A stretch of DNA of 64,000 nucleotides from ZC4RG19 sp017577565 (GCA_047459075.1 VSCH01000002.1:71335-135334); one strand, 5' to 3'. Positions 8,881 through 17,502 are shown, counted from the first letter of the stretch. Numbers and translations are program-made. The notes: generated by a model not told the origin, from the letters alone.

Positions 8881-9588
8881 ATGACCGGACCCACGATGCC
8901 GGACTCGCTGCCCGAGGGCGACGAGAAGGTGGCGGCGGTGCGGCGCATGTTCGACGCCATCGCCCCCCGCTACGACCTCGTCAACCGCATCATGACGTTC
9001 CGCCTCGACGTGCGGTGGCGGCGTGTGGCGGTGCGCTCGCTGGCGCTCCGGCGGGGTTCGGTCGTGCTCGACCTGGCCTGCGGCACGGGCGACCTCTGCC
9101 GCGAGCTCGACGCGGCCGGGCTCGTGCCCGTCGGGATCGACCTGTCCTTCGGCATGCTGGCGGCGGCCCGCACGAGCGCGCCGCTCGTGCAGGGCGACGT
9201 GCTGCGGCTCCCGGTCCGCGACCGCAGCGTCGACGGGGCCACCTGCGGCTTCGCCCTGCGCAACCTGGCCGAGCTGCCGCCGTTCCTGCGCGAGCTGGCC
9301 CGGGTGCTGCGGCCGGGGGGCCGCATCGCCCTGCTGGAGGTCGCCACCCCGCCGAACCGGCTGCTGCGCTGGGGCCACGGCGTCTACTTCGGCAAGGTCG
9401 TGCCGGTCATCGGCGGGCTCATCTCGGACGCCGCCGCCTACCGGTACCTGCCCCGCTCGGTCGCCTACCTGCCGCCGCCCGACGAGCTGCGGGCGATGGT
9501 CGCGGCGGCCGGCTTCACCAACGTCGACCGGCGGCTGCTGTCGGGCGGCATCGCCCAGCTGATCACCGCGACGAGGCGGTCCACGTGA
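8881..9588 (+). CDS. menG: Demethylmenaquinone methyltransferase
   Basis: SAM-dependent C-methyltransferase (UbiE/MenG family) for the last step of menaquinone synthesis. The 235-residue product has RRMFDAIAPRYDLVNRIMTF at its N-terminus, the SAM-binding VLDLACGTGD loop and the family segment GFALRNLAELPPFLRELARV. The ATG at 8881 has TAGCAT (8868-8873) 7 nt upstream; another in-frame ATG at 8872 overlaps that hexamer, so I reject it. The stop overlaps the menF start as GTGA, giving a coupled pair. Confidence 0.93.
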   Translation: MTGPTMPDSLPEGDEKVAAVRRMFDAIAPRYDLVNRIMTFRLDVRWRRVAVRSLALRRGSVVLDLACGTGDLCRELDAAGLVPVGIDLSFGMLAAARTSAPLVQGDVLRLPVRDRSVDGATCGFALRNLAELPPFLRELARVLRPGGRIALLEVATPPNRLLRWGHGVYFGKVVPVIGGLISDAAAYRYLPRSVAYLPPPDELRAMVAAAGFTNVDRRLLSGGIAQLITATRRST

Positions 9589-10838
9589 CGCTCCGGGCCC
9601 GCACGCGCCGTCTGGACGCCGACGTCGACCTGCTGGCCTTCGCCGGCGACGACGGCCACGTCTTCGAGAAGGCCGGGGCCGGGCTCGCGGGCCGGGGCCG
9701 GGCCCTCGTCCTGCCCTGGCCGGCCGGCGACCCCGCCGCCGCGGCCCGCCGGGTCGCCGAGGCGCTGGCGGCGATCGAGGTCGACGACGAGGTCGGCGTG
9801 CCGGGCACCGGGCCGGTCGCCTTCGGCGCGCTGCCCTTCGCGCCCGGCCGGCCGGGGACCCTCGTCGTGCCGGCGGTGGTGGCCGGGCGGGCCGCCGACG
9901 GCACGCGCTGGATCACGGTCGTCGAGGGCGGCGAGGGCGACGACGGCGGGCCCCTGCCCGACCCGGACGCCCCCACCGCCGGCGACCTCGTCGGCCCCCG
10001 GCGCCGGTACCGCCAGCCGCAGCGCTACACGGTCGAGACGTTGCACGCCCCCGAGCGGTGGTGCGAGCTCGTGGCGGCGGCCACCGCCGCCATCCGGGCC
10101 GGCGAGATGGAGAAGGTCGTCCTCGCCCGGCGCGTCGACGTCACCACCGACGCGCCGCTCGACCGCTGGGCGGTCCTCGAGCGGCTGCGCACCACCTTCC
10201 CCGGCTGCCACATCGTCGGCATCGGGGGCTTCGTCGCCGCCAGCCCCGAGCTGCTCGTCGCCGTGTCCGGCGACATCGTGCGGGCCCACCCCATGGCCGG
10301 CACCGCCCCCCGGGGCGGCGACCCCGCCAGCGACCAGCGGCTGGCGGCGTCGCTGCTGGCGTCGGCCACCTACCGCCACGAGCACCAGCTGACCATCGAC
10401 ATGGTCCACGACACGCTGCTCAACTGGTGCTCCTACGTCGACTACGAGGCCGAGCCGTCGGTCGTCGCGGTCGCCAACCTGCAGCACCTGGCCACCCGGG
10501 TCGAGGGGCGGCTGTCCCAGCCGGCGCCGTCCGTCCTCGAGCTGGTGGCGGCCCTCCACCCCACCCCGGCCGTCGCCGGGCGGCCCCGCGACCGGGCCGT
10601 CGCGTGGATCGCCGCCCACGAGGGCTTCGACCGCGGCCCCTACGCGGGCGCGTCGGGCTGGGTCGACGGGGCGGGCAACGGCGCCTGGGCGGTGTCGGTG
10701 CGGTGCGCCGAGATCGAGGGCGCGACCGCCCGGGTCTACGCCGGCAACGGGATCGTCGCCGACAGCGACCCCGAGACCGAGCTGCGGGAGACCCGGGTCA
10801 AGCTGCAGGCGATGATGAACGCCCTCGTCCGGCCCTGA
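9585..10838 (+). CDS. menF: Isochorismate synthase
   Basis: Converts chorismate to isochorismate, the entry step of menaquinone synthesis. The 417-residue product is a chorismate-utilising enzyme. MEKVVLARRVDV, HPMAGTAPRGGD (the GTxxRG region), SATYRHEHQLTIDMV and a C-terminal VYAGNGIVADSDPETELRET are the conserved blocks. It begins with GTG 9585 inside the menG stop codon. Its 3' end faces menD at a distance of 15 bp. It could in principle be a siderophore EntC paralogue, but the men neighbours argue for MenF. Confidence 0.93.
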   Translation: MTLRARTRRLDADVDLLAFAGDDGHVFEKAGAGLAGRGRALVLPWPAGDPAAAARRVAEALAAIEVDDEVGVPGTGPVAFGALPFAPGRPGTLVVPAVVAGRAADGTRWITVVEGGEGDDGGPLPDPDAPTAGDLVGPRRRYRQPQRYTVETLHAPERWCELVAAATAAIRAGEMEKVVLARRVDVTTDAPLDRWAVLERLRTTFPGCHIVGIGGFVAASPELLVAVSGDIVRAHPMAGTAPRGGDPASDQRLAASLLASATYRHEHQLTIDMVHDTLLNWCSYVDYEAEPSVVAVANLQHLATRVEGRLSQPAPSVLELVAALHPTPAVAGRPRDRAVAWIAAHEGFDRGPYAGASGWVDGAGNGAWAVSVRCAEIEGATARVYAGNGIVADSDPETELRETRVKLQAMMNALVRP

Positions 10839-10853
10839 CCGCCGGCGCCGGGT

Positions 10854-12617
10854 TCACCCGCGGCCGGCGAGGGCGGCGTCGACCGCGGTCGCGACGGCCT
10901 CGTCGAGCCGCCGGTGCTCGTCCACGTTGGCGCGCCGGTCGCCGGGGACGACCAGCACCGACACACCGCCGGCGCCCAGCGCCCCCGCCACCGCCGCCGC
11001 CAGGTCCTCGCCCGCCCCGAGCCGGCGGGCGGTGACGCCGTGCGCGGCGGCCAGCGCCACGAGGTCGAGCCCGTGGGGCGTGCCGAACAGCGCGTCGAAC
11101 CGCTCGGGGTCGACCAGCCGGGCCTGGGGCAGGAACGAGAAGATGCCGCCGCCGTCGTTGTCGACCACGACCACGCACAGGGTGGCGGGCCGGCCCGGCG
11201 CGCCGAGCAGCGCGTTGGCGTCGTGGAGGAAGGCGAGGTCGCCGGTCAGCAGCACGGTCGGGTCGCCGGAGCCGACGGCGACGCCGAGCGCCGTCGACAC
11301 CACGCCGTCGATGCCGTTGGCGCCGCGGTTGGCGTGGACCGGGAGCGGCCGCTCCGGCGGCGCCGCGTAGCGCTCGACGTCCCGGATCGGCATCGACGAG
11401 GACACGACGAGGCGCCCGCCGGGCGGGACGGCCCGCACGACCGCCCGGGCCACCGCGGGTTCGCTGGCCGGCGCGCCCGGCGGCCCGTCGACCCCGGCGT
11501 CCCGCAGCGCGCCGGCGGCTGCCGCCGCCACCGCGCGCCAGCAGGCCAGCCACCCGCCGCCGTCGCCGGGCCCGCCCCGGCGCTCGGCCGCGCCGGCGAG
11601 CGCGCCGACCAGGGCGGCCGGCCCGCCCCGGACGACGACCGCCGCGGTGCCCGCCGGGTCGGACCAGCCGGGGGCGCCGGCGACGACCTCGGTGGCGCCG
11701 CTGCCGGCCAGCCACTCGCCCACGACCCGCGACGAGCCGGGCGGGCCCAGCCGCACGACGACCTCGGGGCGGAGCGCCTCGGCGGCCCGGGGCGAGCGGA
11801 GCACGGCGTCGAGGTGGGGCACGAGGGTCGGGGCCGCCACCCAGGCCGGGGAGCGGGGCTCGGCCACCACCGGCCACCCCAGCGCCTCGGCGGCGGCGTG
11901 CACCGCGGCGCCGTCGACGTCCGCCCGGCCGGCGACGATCAAGCCGCGGCGGCCGGCCAGCTCGTCGGCCAGCGCCGCCAGCTCCCCGCCCTCGACCGCG
12001 GGCGCGGCGACGGCCCGGGCCCAGGGCCCCCGGTCCCGGGCGGGCGGCAGCGGGCCGGGCGTGCCCACCAGCGGCTCCCGGAACGGGAGGTTGAGGTGGA
12101 CGGGGCCGGGCGGGTCGCCGGTGGCCGCCGCCACGGCCCGGGCGGCCAGCGGGCGCCACCGGTCGGCGCCGCCCGCGTCGGGGACGCCGACGTCGCCGTA
12201 CCACCGCACCGACCGGCCGTAGAGGTGCACCTGGTCGATGGCCTGGGGGGCGCCGACGTCCCGCAGCTCGGGCGGGCGGTCGGCGGTGCAGGCCAGCAGC
12301 GGCACCGCGGCCAGGTCGGCCTCGACGACCGCCGGGTGCAGCTCGGCCGCCGCGGTGCCGCTCGTGGTGAGCACGACCGCCGGCCGGCCCGTCGCCAGGC
12401 CGAGGCCGAGCGCGAAGAACGCGCCCGAGCGCTCGTCGAGGTGGACGTGCAGACGGATCGCGGGCTCGGCCGCCAGCGCCAGGGCGAGCGGCGTCGAGCG
12501 CGAGCCGGGGCAGACGACGGCGTCGGTGACCCCGGCCCGCACCCACTCGTCGACGAGCGTGGCGGCGAAGGTGGCCTGGACGTCGGCCGGGTCGGGGGCG
12601 GTGGGCGGCGTCGGCAT
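10854..12617 (-). CDS. menD: SEPHCHC synthase (2-succinyl-5-enolpyruvyl-6-hydroxy-3-cyclohexene-1-carboxylate synthase)
   Basis: Thiamine-diphosphate enzyme joining isochorismate and 2-oxoglutarate. The 587-residue product shows VCPGSRSTPLALAL with the TPP-activating Glu nearby (HLDERSGAFFALG), the TSGTAAAELHPAVVEA segment, and the C-terminal diphosphate-binding GDLAFLHDANALL followed by VVDNDGGGIFSFLPQA. The ATG at 12617 is preferred; the longer frame runs across the divergent menH promoter. The starts of menD and menH are 22 bp apart. The gene is convergent with menF. Confidence 0.94.
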   Translation of the reverse strand: MPTPPTAPDPADVQATFAATLVDEWVRAGVTDAVVCPGSRSTPLALALAAEPAIRLHVHLDERSGAFFALGLGLATGRPAVVLTTSGTAAAELHPAVVEADLAAVPLLACTADRPPELRDVGAPQAIDQVHLYGRSVRWYGDVGVPDAGGADRWRPLAARAVAAATGDPPGPVHLNLPFREPLVGTPGPLPPARDRGPWARAVAAPAVEGGELAALADELAGRRGLIVAGRADVDGAAVHAAAEALGWPVVAEPRSPAWVAAPTLVPHLDAVLRSPRAAEALRPEVVVRLGPPGSSRVVGEWLAGSGATEVVAGAPGWSDPAGTAAVVVRGGPAALVGALAGAAERRGGPGDGGGWLACWRAVAAAAAGALRDAGVDGPPGAPASEPAVARAVVRAVPPGGRLVVSSSMPIRDVERYAAPPERPLPVHANRGANGIDGVVSTALGVAVGSGDPTVLLTGDLAFLHDANALLGAPGRPATLCVVVVDNDGGGIFSFLPQARLVDPERFDALFGTPHGLDLVALAAAHGVTARRLGAGEDLAAAVAGALGAGGVSVLVVPGDRRANVDEHRRLDEAVATAVDAALAGRG

Positions 12618-12639
12618 GCAGCGACAAGAATCGCCCGCC

Positions 12640-13410
12640 GTGAGGCTCCACGGCGAACGCGCGGGGTCCGGCCCCCGCCTCGTGCTCCTGCACGGGTTCG
12701 GGCAGACGGCCCGCTGCTGGGGGCCGCTGGCGGCGGACCTGGCCGCCGACCACGAGGTGGTGCGCCTCGACGCGCCGGGCCACGGCGGCTCGGCCGCGGT
12801 CGAGGCCGACCTCCCCACGACCGGGCGTCTCGTCGCCGCCGCCGGCGGACCGGCCGTCTACGTCGGCTACTCGATGGGCGCCCGCATGGCGCTGCACGTG
12901 GCCACCGAGGCCCCCGAGGTCGTGCGGGGGCTCGTGCTCGTCGGGGGCACGCCGGGCATCGAGGACGACGCCGAGCGGGCCGAGCGGCGGGCCGCCGACC
13001 TGGCCCGGGCCCGCCGGATCCGCGAGGAGGGCGTCGACGCCTTCGTCGAGCGGTGGCTGCGCCTGCCCATGTTCGCCGGGCTGCCCGCCTGGGCCCGGTT
13101 CGAGGACGAGCGCCGCCGCAACACCGCCGAGGGGCTGGCCCGCAGCCTCGAGCTGGCCGGCACCGGGGCCCAGGCGCCGCTGTGGGACCGGCTGGGGGCG
13201 ATCGACGTGCCCGTGCTCGTCGTCGCCGGCGCCGAGGACGAGAAGTACGCGGCCATCGCCACCCGCACGGCCGCGGCGATCGGGCCGAACGCCCGGGCCG
13301 CGCTGGTGCCGGGCGCCGGCCACAGCGCGCACCTCGAGCGGCCGGCCGAGGTCGTGGCGCTCGTGCGGGGGTGGCTGGCCGCCACCGGGCTCGGGGCCCC
13401 GGCCCCCTGA
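12640..13410 (+). CDS. menH: Alpha/beta hydrolase, probable SHCHC synthase
   Basis: A 256-residue alpha/beta hydrolase. The nucleophile elbow GYSMGARMAL carries the Ser, the late acid Asp is likely in VVAGAEDEKY, and the His is in GAGHSAHLERP. The HGFGQTARCW segment forms the oxyanion region. MenH removes pyruvate from SEPHCHC to give SHCHC. The function rests on the family match and on the divergent neighbour menD; alpha/beta hydrolases are easy to misassign. The GTG at 12640 follows AAGAAT (12626-12631) by 8 nt. Confidence 0.82.
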   Translation: MRLHGERAGSGPRLVLLHGFGQTARCWGPLAADLAADHEVVRLDAPGHGGSAAVEADLPTTGRLVAAAGGPAVYVGYSMGARMALHVATEAPEVVRGLVLVGGTPGIEDDAERAERRAADLARARRIREEGVDAFVERWLRLPMFAGLPAWARFEDERRRNTAEGLARSLELAGTGAQAPLWDRLGAIDVPVLVVAGAEDEKYAAIATRTAAAIGPNARAALVPGAGHSAHLERPAEVVALVRGWLAATGLGAPAP

Positions 13411-13432
13411 CCGGGCGCGGCCGGGCCGCCGG

Positions 13433-14341
13433 TCAGGCGGAGAGCCACAGGCCGGCGGCGAACAGCCCCCCGAGGGCGAGCTGGAGCCGCCCCGTCGCCC
13501 CCAGGACGGGGATGAGGTCGGGCCCGGCGGCGCCCGAGCGCACCGCGGCGACCGGCCGGGCCGCCACCGGCGCGGCGGCCAGCGCGACGGCCGCCCACGG
13601 GCGGTCCCCCAGCACGGCGACGAGCGGCACGGCCGCCAGCGCGCCGACCACCAGCGCCACGTAGAGGGCCCGGGTGCGCCGGTCGCCCATGCGGACGGCC
13701 AGGGTCCGCTTGCCGGATGCCGTGTCGCCCGGGATGTCCCGCAGGTTGTTGACGACGAGCAGGGCGGTGGCCAGCAGGCCGACCGGCACGCTGGCCCCCA
13801 GCGCCAGCCCCGACAGCGCCTCCTCCTGCACGTAGGCCGACCCGGCCGTGGCGACGACACCGAAGAAGGCGAAGACGAACACCTCGCCGAGGCCGAGGTA
13901 GCCGTAGGGGTGCGGGCCGCCGGTGTAGAACCACCCGGCGGCCAGCGCGGCCGCCCCGACGACGAGCAGCTCCACGCCCACGGCCGCGACCAGCGCCAGG
14001 CCGGCCGCGGCCGCCACGCCGAAGGCGGCGAGCGCCGCCCGCTTCACCGCGCCCGGCGGGCGCCGGCCCGAGCCGACGAGGCGCACCGGGCCGACGCGGC
14101 GCTCGCCGCTGTCGGTGCCCCGCACGCCGTCGCTGTAGTCGTTGGCGTAGTTGGTGCCGACCTGCAGGGCCAGCGCCACGACCCCGGCGGCCAGGGCCCG
14201 CCAGGCCACGACGTCGGTGCGGCCGGCGGCGCAGGCGGTGCCCACGAGCACCGGCACCACCGCCGCGGGCAGCGTGCGGGGGCGGGCCCCGTCGATCCAG
14301 TCGCGCCACGACGGCGGCGCGTCCTCCAGGCGATCGGTCAC
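13433..14341 (-). CDS. menA: 1,4-dihydroxy-2-naphthoate polyprenyltransferase
   Basis: Membrane prenyltransferase (UbiA superfamily) that attaches the isoprenoid tail to dihydroxynaphthoate. The 302-residue product starts WIDGARPRTLPAAVVPVLVG. The first Mg-diphosphate-binding Asp motif is NYANDYSDGVRGTDS, and the second region is VVNNLRDIPGDTASGKRTLA. About eight to nine membrane helices are visible. The GTG at 14341 (VTDRLEDAPPSWRDW) is the likely start; a CAACCT sequence lies 6 nt upstream, a weak version of the local -10. It is convergent with menH. Confidence 0.93.
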   Translation of the reverse strand: MTDRLEDAPPSWRDWIDGARPRTLPAAVVPVLVGTACAAGRTDVVAWRALAAGVVALALQVGTNYANDYSDGVRGTDSGERRVGPVRLVGSGRRPPGAVKRAALAAFGVAAAAGLALVAAVGVELLVVGAAALAAGWFYTGGPHPYGYLGLGEVFVFAFFGVVATAGSAYVQEEALSGLALGASVPVGLLATALLVVNNLRDIPGDTASGKRTLAVRMGDRRTRALYVALVVGALAAVPLVAVLGDRPWAAVALAAAPVAARPVAAVRSGAAGPDLIPVLGATGRLQLALGGLFAAGLWLSA

Positions 14342-14458
14342 CCCGGGAGGTTGGCACGGCGGCGGGACGGGCGTCAGGCCCGGCGGGACCGGTCCCGGCG
14401 CGCCCCGGCCGCCGGCCCCGCCGTGCCCGGGGCCCCGGCGACGGGCTACACAGTCCCG

Positions 14459-15301
14459 ATGCACGTCGACCAGATCTGGCGGTACCCCGTGAAGTCGATG
14501 ATCGGCGAGCGGGTCGAGGCGGCCGACGTCGGCCCCACCGGCATCGTGGGCGATCGGGTCTGGGCGGTACGCGACCAGGTGCGGGGCGGCATCCGGGGCG
14601 CCAAGGTGCTGGGCGGGCTCATGCGCCTCGCCGCCCGGGCGCCCGAGGGCCCCGGCGGCCCGGTCGTCATCACCCTGCCCGACGGCACCGAGGTGCGGGC
14701 CGACGACCCCGACGCCGCCCGGCTGGTCTCGGCCGCCATCGACCACGAGGTCACGCTCGAGCCGCTGCGGCCGGCGGAGGACCGGGAGCACTACCGGCGG
14801 GGCGCCCCCTACCACGACGACCTGATGGAGGAGCTGCGCTCGATCTTCGGGCGCACCGAGGACGAGCCGCTGCCCGACCTCACGGCCCTCCCGCCCGAGA
14901 TCCTCGAGTACGAGTCGCCGCCGGGCACCTACCACGACGCCTACCCGCTCATGCTCATGACGACCTCGGCGCTGCGGTCGCTGCGGGAGGCGCTGCCGGG
15001 CAGCGTCGTCGACGTGCGCCGCTTCCGGCCCAGCGTGCTCGTCGACACCGGCGACGCCCCCGGCCACCCCGAGATGGGCTGGGTGGGCCGCCGGCTGCGG
15101 ATCGGCTCCGTGGAGGTCGAGGTCCGCACGCCGTGCCCCCGCTGCGTCATGGTGACCCGGGAGATCGACGCCGAGGTGCCCGAGGACCGGGCCATACTGC
15201 GCCACATCGTGCGCGACCTCGACCAGAACGTGGGCGTCTACGCGGACGTCGTGCGCACCGGCACCGTCCGCACGGGCGACCCGGTCACCGTGGTGGGCTG
15301 A
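14459..15301 (+). CDS. MOSC domain protein
   Basis: A 280-residue protein with an N-terminal MOSC_N beta-barrel part (MHVDQIWRYPVKSM) and a C-terminal MOSC domain, a fold found in molybdenum-cofactor sulfurases and mARC-like proteins. The conserved cysteine region is VRTPCPRCVMVTREIDAE. Such proteins are thought to handle sulfur or molybdopterin; the exact role here is unknown. It sits 4 bp before menE, so it is probably co-transcribed with it although no menaquinone function is expected. The ATG at 14459 follows TACACA by 6 nt. Confidence 0.85.
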   Translation: MHVDQIWRYPVKSMIGERVEAADVGPTGIVGDRVWAVRDQVRGGIRGAKVLGGLMRLAARAPEGPGGPVVITLPDGTEVRADDPDAARLVSAAIDHEVTLEPLRPAEDREHYRRGAPYHDDLMEELRSIFGRTEDEPLPDLTALPPEILEYESPPGTYHDAYPLMLMTTSALRSLREALPGSVVDVRRFRPSVLVDTGDAPGHPEMGWVGRRLRIGSVEVEVRTPCPRCVMVTREIDAEVPEDRAILRHIVRDLDQNVGVYADVVRTGTVRTGDPVTVVG

Positions 15302-15305
15302 GGCG

Positions 15306-16382
15306 GTGCGCCGGCTCGTCGTCGTCGAGGCCCGGGGCACCCCGGCGTTCGTCGACCGGCTGCGCCGCGCCTGGGACGAGGGCGACGCGGTCCTGCCCCT
15401 CGACCCCCGCCTCCCCGGCCCGGCCCGCGAGCGGGTGCTGGCCGCGGCCCGCCCCGAGGAGCCGGTGGCGGAGGGCGATGCGCTGGTCGTCGCCACCAGC
15501 GGGACGACCGGCGACCCCAAGGCGGTCGTGCTCACCCACGACGCCGTCGCCGCCTCGGCCCGGGCGACGAGCGCCCGCCTCGGCGTCGACCCGGGTGCCG
15601 ACCGCTGGCTCGCCTGCCTGCCGCTCGCCCACGTCGGCGGCCTCTCCGTGGTCACCCGGGCGCTGCTCACCGGCACGCCCCTGACCGTGCACGACGGCTT
15701 CGACGCCGGGGCCGTCGAGGCCGCGGCCGCCGCCGGCTGCACGCTGGTCTCGCTCGTGCCGACGGCACTGCGCCGCATCGACCCGAGCGGGTTCCGGACC
15801 GTGCTGCTCGGCGGGTCGGCGATGCCCGACGAGCTGCCGCCCAACGCGGTGACGACCTACGGCATGACCGAGACCGGCAGCGGCGTCGTCTACGACGGCC
15901 GGCCGCTGGACGGCGTCGAGGTCCGGGTCGTCGACGGCGAGATCCACCTGCGGGGCCCGATGCTGCTGCGCTGCTACCGCGACGGCACCGACCCGAAGAC
16001 CGCCGACGGCTGGCTGCCCACCGGCGACATGGGGACCTGGGACCCGGCGACCGGCCGCCTGCGGGTGTTCGGGCGCCGGGGCGACATGATCGTCACCGGC
16101 GGCGAGAACGTCTGGCCCACCGCGGTGGAGCGGGTGCTGGAGCGCCTGCCCTCCGTGCGGGAGGTGGCGGTGACCGGCGAGCCCGACCCCGAGTGGGGCC
16201 AGCGGGTCGTGGCCCTCGTCGTGCCGGCCGACCCGGCGGCCCCGCCGACGCTGGGCGAGCTGCGGGACGCGGTGCGGGGTGAGCTGCCGGCCTACGCGGC
16301 GCCCCGGGCCCTGCGCCTCCTCGACACCCTCCCCCGCACCGCCTCGGGCAAGGTCGCCCGGGCGCGGCTGCGCCCGGGGTGA
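15306..16382 (+). CDS. menE: o-Succinylbenzoate-CoA ligase
   Basis: Acyl-CoA synthetase of the ANL superfamily that activates o-succinylbenzoate. The 358-residue product is short for the family because much of the N-terminal subdomain is trimmed, which is common in actinobacterial MenE. The P-loop is ATSGTTGDPKAVVLTH, the substrate loop is TYGMTETGSG, the hinge Asp region is WLPTGDMG, and the C-terminal catalytic Lys is in RTASGKVARARL. It starts at GTG 15306, 4 bp after the MOSC gene. Its product would feed MenB, which is not in the window. Confidence 0.92.
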   Translation: MRRLVVVEARGTPAFVDRLRRAWDEGDAVLPLDPRLPGPARERVLAAARPEEPVAEGDALVVATSGTTGDPKAVVLTHDAVAASARATSARLGVDPGADRWLACLPLAHVGGLSVVTRALLTGTPLTVHDGFDAGAVEAAAAAGCTLVSLVPTALRRIDPSGFRTVLLGGSAMPDELPPNAVTTYGMTETGSGVVYDGRPLDGVEVRVVDGEIHLRGPMLLRCYRDGTDPKTADGWLPTGDMGTWDPATGRLRVFGRRGDMIVTGGENVWPTAVERVLERLPSVREVAVTGEPDPEWGQRVVALVVPADPAAPPTLGELRDAVRGELPAYAAPRALRLLDTLPRTASGKVARARLRPG

Positions 16383-16424
16383 GGCCCCCGGGCGCAGCGA
16401 CGGGTGGGTGCCCCTACGAGGTCG

Positions 16425-17372
16425 TCAGCACCACCAGGCCCACCACGGGCAGTCGTCCTCGGGCGGCGGGGTGGTGCCACCGCCGCTGCCGCTGTGCGGG
16501 CAGGTGTCCCGGTACTCGGAGATGGCGAAGTCGTCCGGCGCCGGGCAGAGGAACTGCTCGTAGCGGAGGTCGTTGTCGACGAACCGCTTGAGCCAGGCGA
16601 TGCTGTACTTCGCGGTCGTCGTGTCGGGCGTGTTCGACACGAAGTGGCTGGCCCCGCGGAGCTCCATGTACGCCTTGTCGAGGTCGCTCGGCAGGCTGTT
16701 GTAGAAGGCCTCCGAGTGCGAGCTCACCGGCGCGATGGTGTCGAGCTGGGCCCCGACCACCAGGGTCGGCGTCCGCACGCTCGACCAGTTCTTCCGGGTG
16801 TGCCAGCCCTGCAGCGGGATGGCGGCCTCGAGGCTCGTGTCGTTCGCCGCGGCGGACAGCGCCCCGCCGCCGCCCATCGAGTGGCCCATGACCGCCATCC
16901 GGTTCGGGTCGATCCGGTTGCGCACGACGCTGTTGGTGCGCAGGTGGTCGAGCGCGGCCTGCAGCTGGCGACCCCGGCTGTCGGGCTGGTCGAGGCGCGT
17001 GATCGTGTCGATCGTGATCACCACGAAGCCCTGCGACGCGATGCGGGGGCCGAGCCAGGCGATGCTCTCCTGGCCCGCCGTGAACCCCGGCGAGATCGCC
17101 ACCGCACCGAAGGTGCCCTGGCTCGTGTCGGTCGGGTAGTAGATGGTCCCGCCGCCGAAGCCGTCGGCCTGGAGCCTCGACACCGTCGTCTGGGCCACGG
17201 CGAACGGCCCGCGGACGGCCTCGATGCTCGACTCGGTGGGATCGGGCCCTCGCTCGTACGGGTTCTCCTGGGCGCCGGCCGGCGCCGCACCGATGACGGT
17301 GGAGCCGGCGACGATCACCCCGGCGAGGAGCGCGCCGAGCCGTGTGCGCACGCGCGCGATGGACGTGGACAT
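16425..17372 (-). CDS. Secreted cutinase / polyester hydrolase (type I PET-hydrolase family) with Trp-rich C-terminal tail
   Basis: Secreted serine esterase closely resembling Thermobifida cutinases and leaf-compost cutinase, enzymes that cut cutin and aliphatic or aromatic polyesters. Numbering from the ATG at 17381: signal peptide 1-37 (AGA cleavage before QENPYERG), nucleophile S168 in GHSMGG, D214 in LDTIAP, H246 in GASHF. F100 follows the oxyanion PG, W193 is the substrate-clamp Trp, and C279/C294 match the conserved C-terminal disulfide. Phe follows the catalytic His and there is no second active-site disulfide, so it is type I, not Ideonella-type. After residue 296 comes a Gly/Ser/Pro linker and the ending DCPWWAWWC, which I do not know from relatives. 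ATG 17372 has AGGGGG 10 nt upstream; ATG 17381 is possible. PET activity itself is inferred. Confidence 0.9.
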   Translation of the reverse strand: MSTSIARVRTRLGALLAGVIVAGSTVIGAAPAGAQENPYERGPDPTESSIEAVRGPFAVAQTTVSRLQADGFGGGTIYYPTDTSQGTFGAVAISPGFTAGQESIAWLGPRIASQGFVVITIDTITRLDQPDSRGRQLQAALDHLRTNSVVRNRIDPNRMAVMGHSMGGGGALSAAANDTSLEAAIPLQGWHTRKNWSSVRTPTLVVGAQLDTIAPVSSHSEAFYNSLPSDLDKAYMELRGASHFVSNTPDTTTAKYSIAWLKRFVDNDLRYEQFLCPAPDDFAISEYRDTCPHSGSGGGTTPPPEDDCPWWAWWC

Positions 17373-17474
17373 GTGTCGCATTCCCCCTCTGTCGGTGGCT
17401 CCCCGGCGGACACGTCCCCCCGCCCCGCCCGGCGCCGTCGGCGGGCGGCCCCTCGGGAGCCTCGTCGAGAGGGA

Positions 17475-17502
17475 ACTATAGACTGACTGACGCGACAGTC
17501 AA
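17475..17502 (-). promoter_or_regulatory. Sigma70-type promoter with palindromic operator for the cutinase gene
   Basis: On the minus strand TTGACT (17502-17497) and TATAGT (17480-17475) are separated by 16 bp. An 18-bp dyad (17484-17501; arms TGACTG and CAGTCA around a CGCG core, with one A:A mismatch per side) covers the -35 box and most of the spacer. The layout suits a TetR-type repressor. The predicted transcript would have a leader of about 90 nt, unlike the leaderless genes around it. No regulator gene is adjacent. Confidence 0.6.

Noticed and set aside
16425..16490. Cutinase tail as a frameshift artefact
   Set aside because: The frame is continuous with the catalytic domain, the linker composition is typical of secreted enzymes, and a stop follows directly; I see no alternative frame giving a shorter end.
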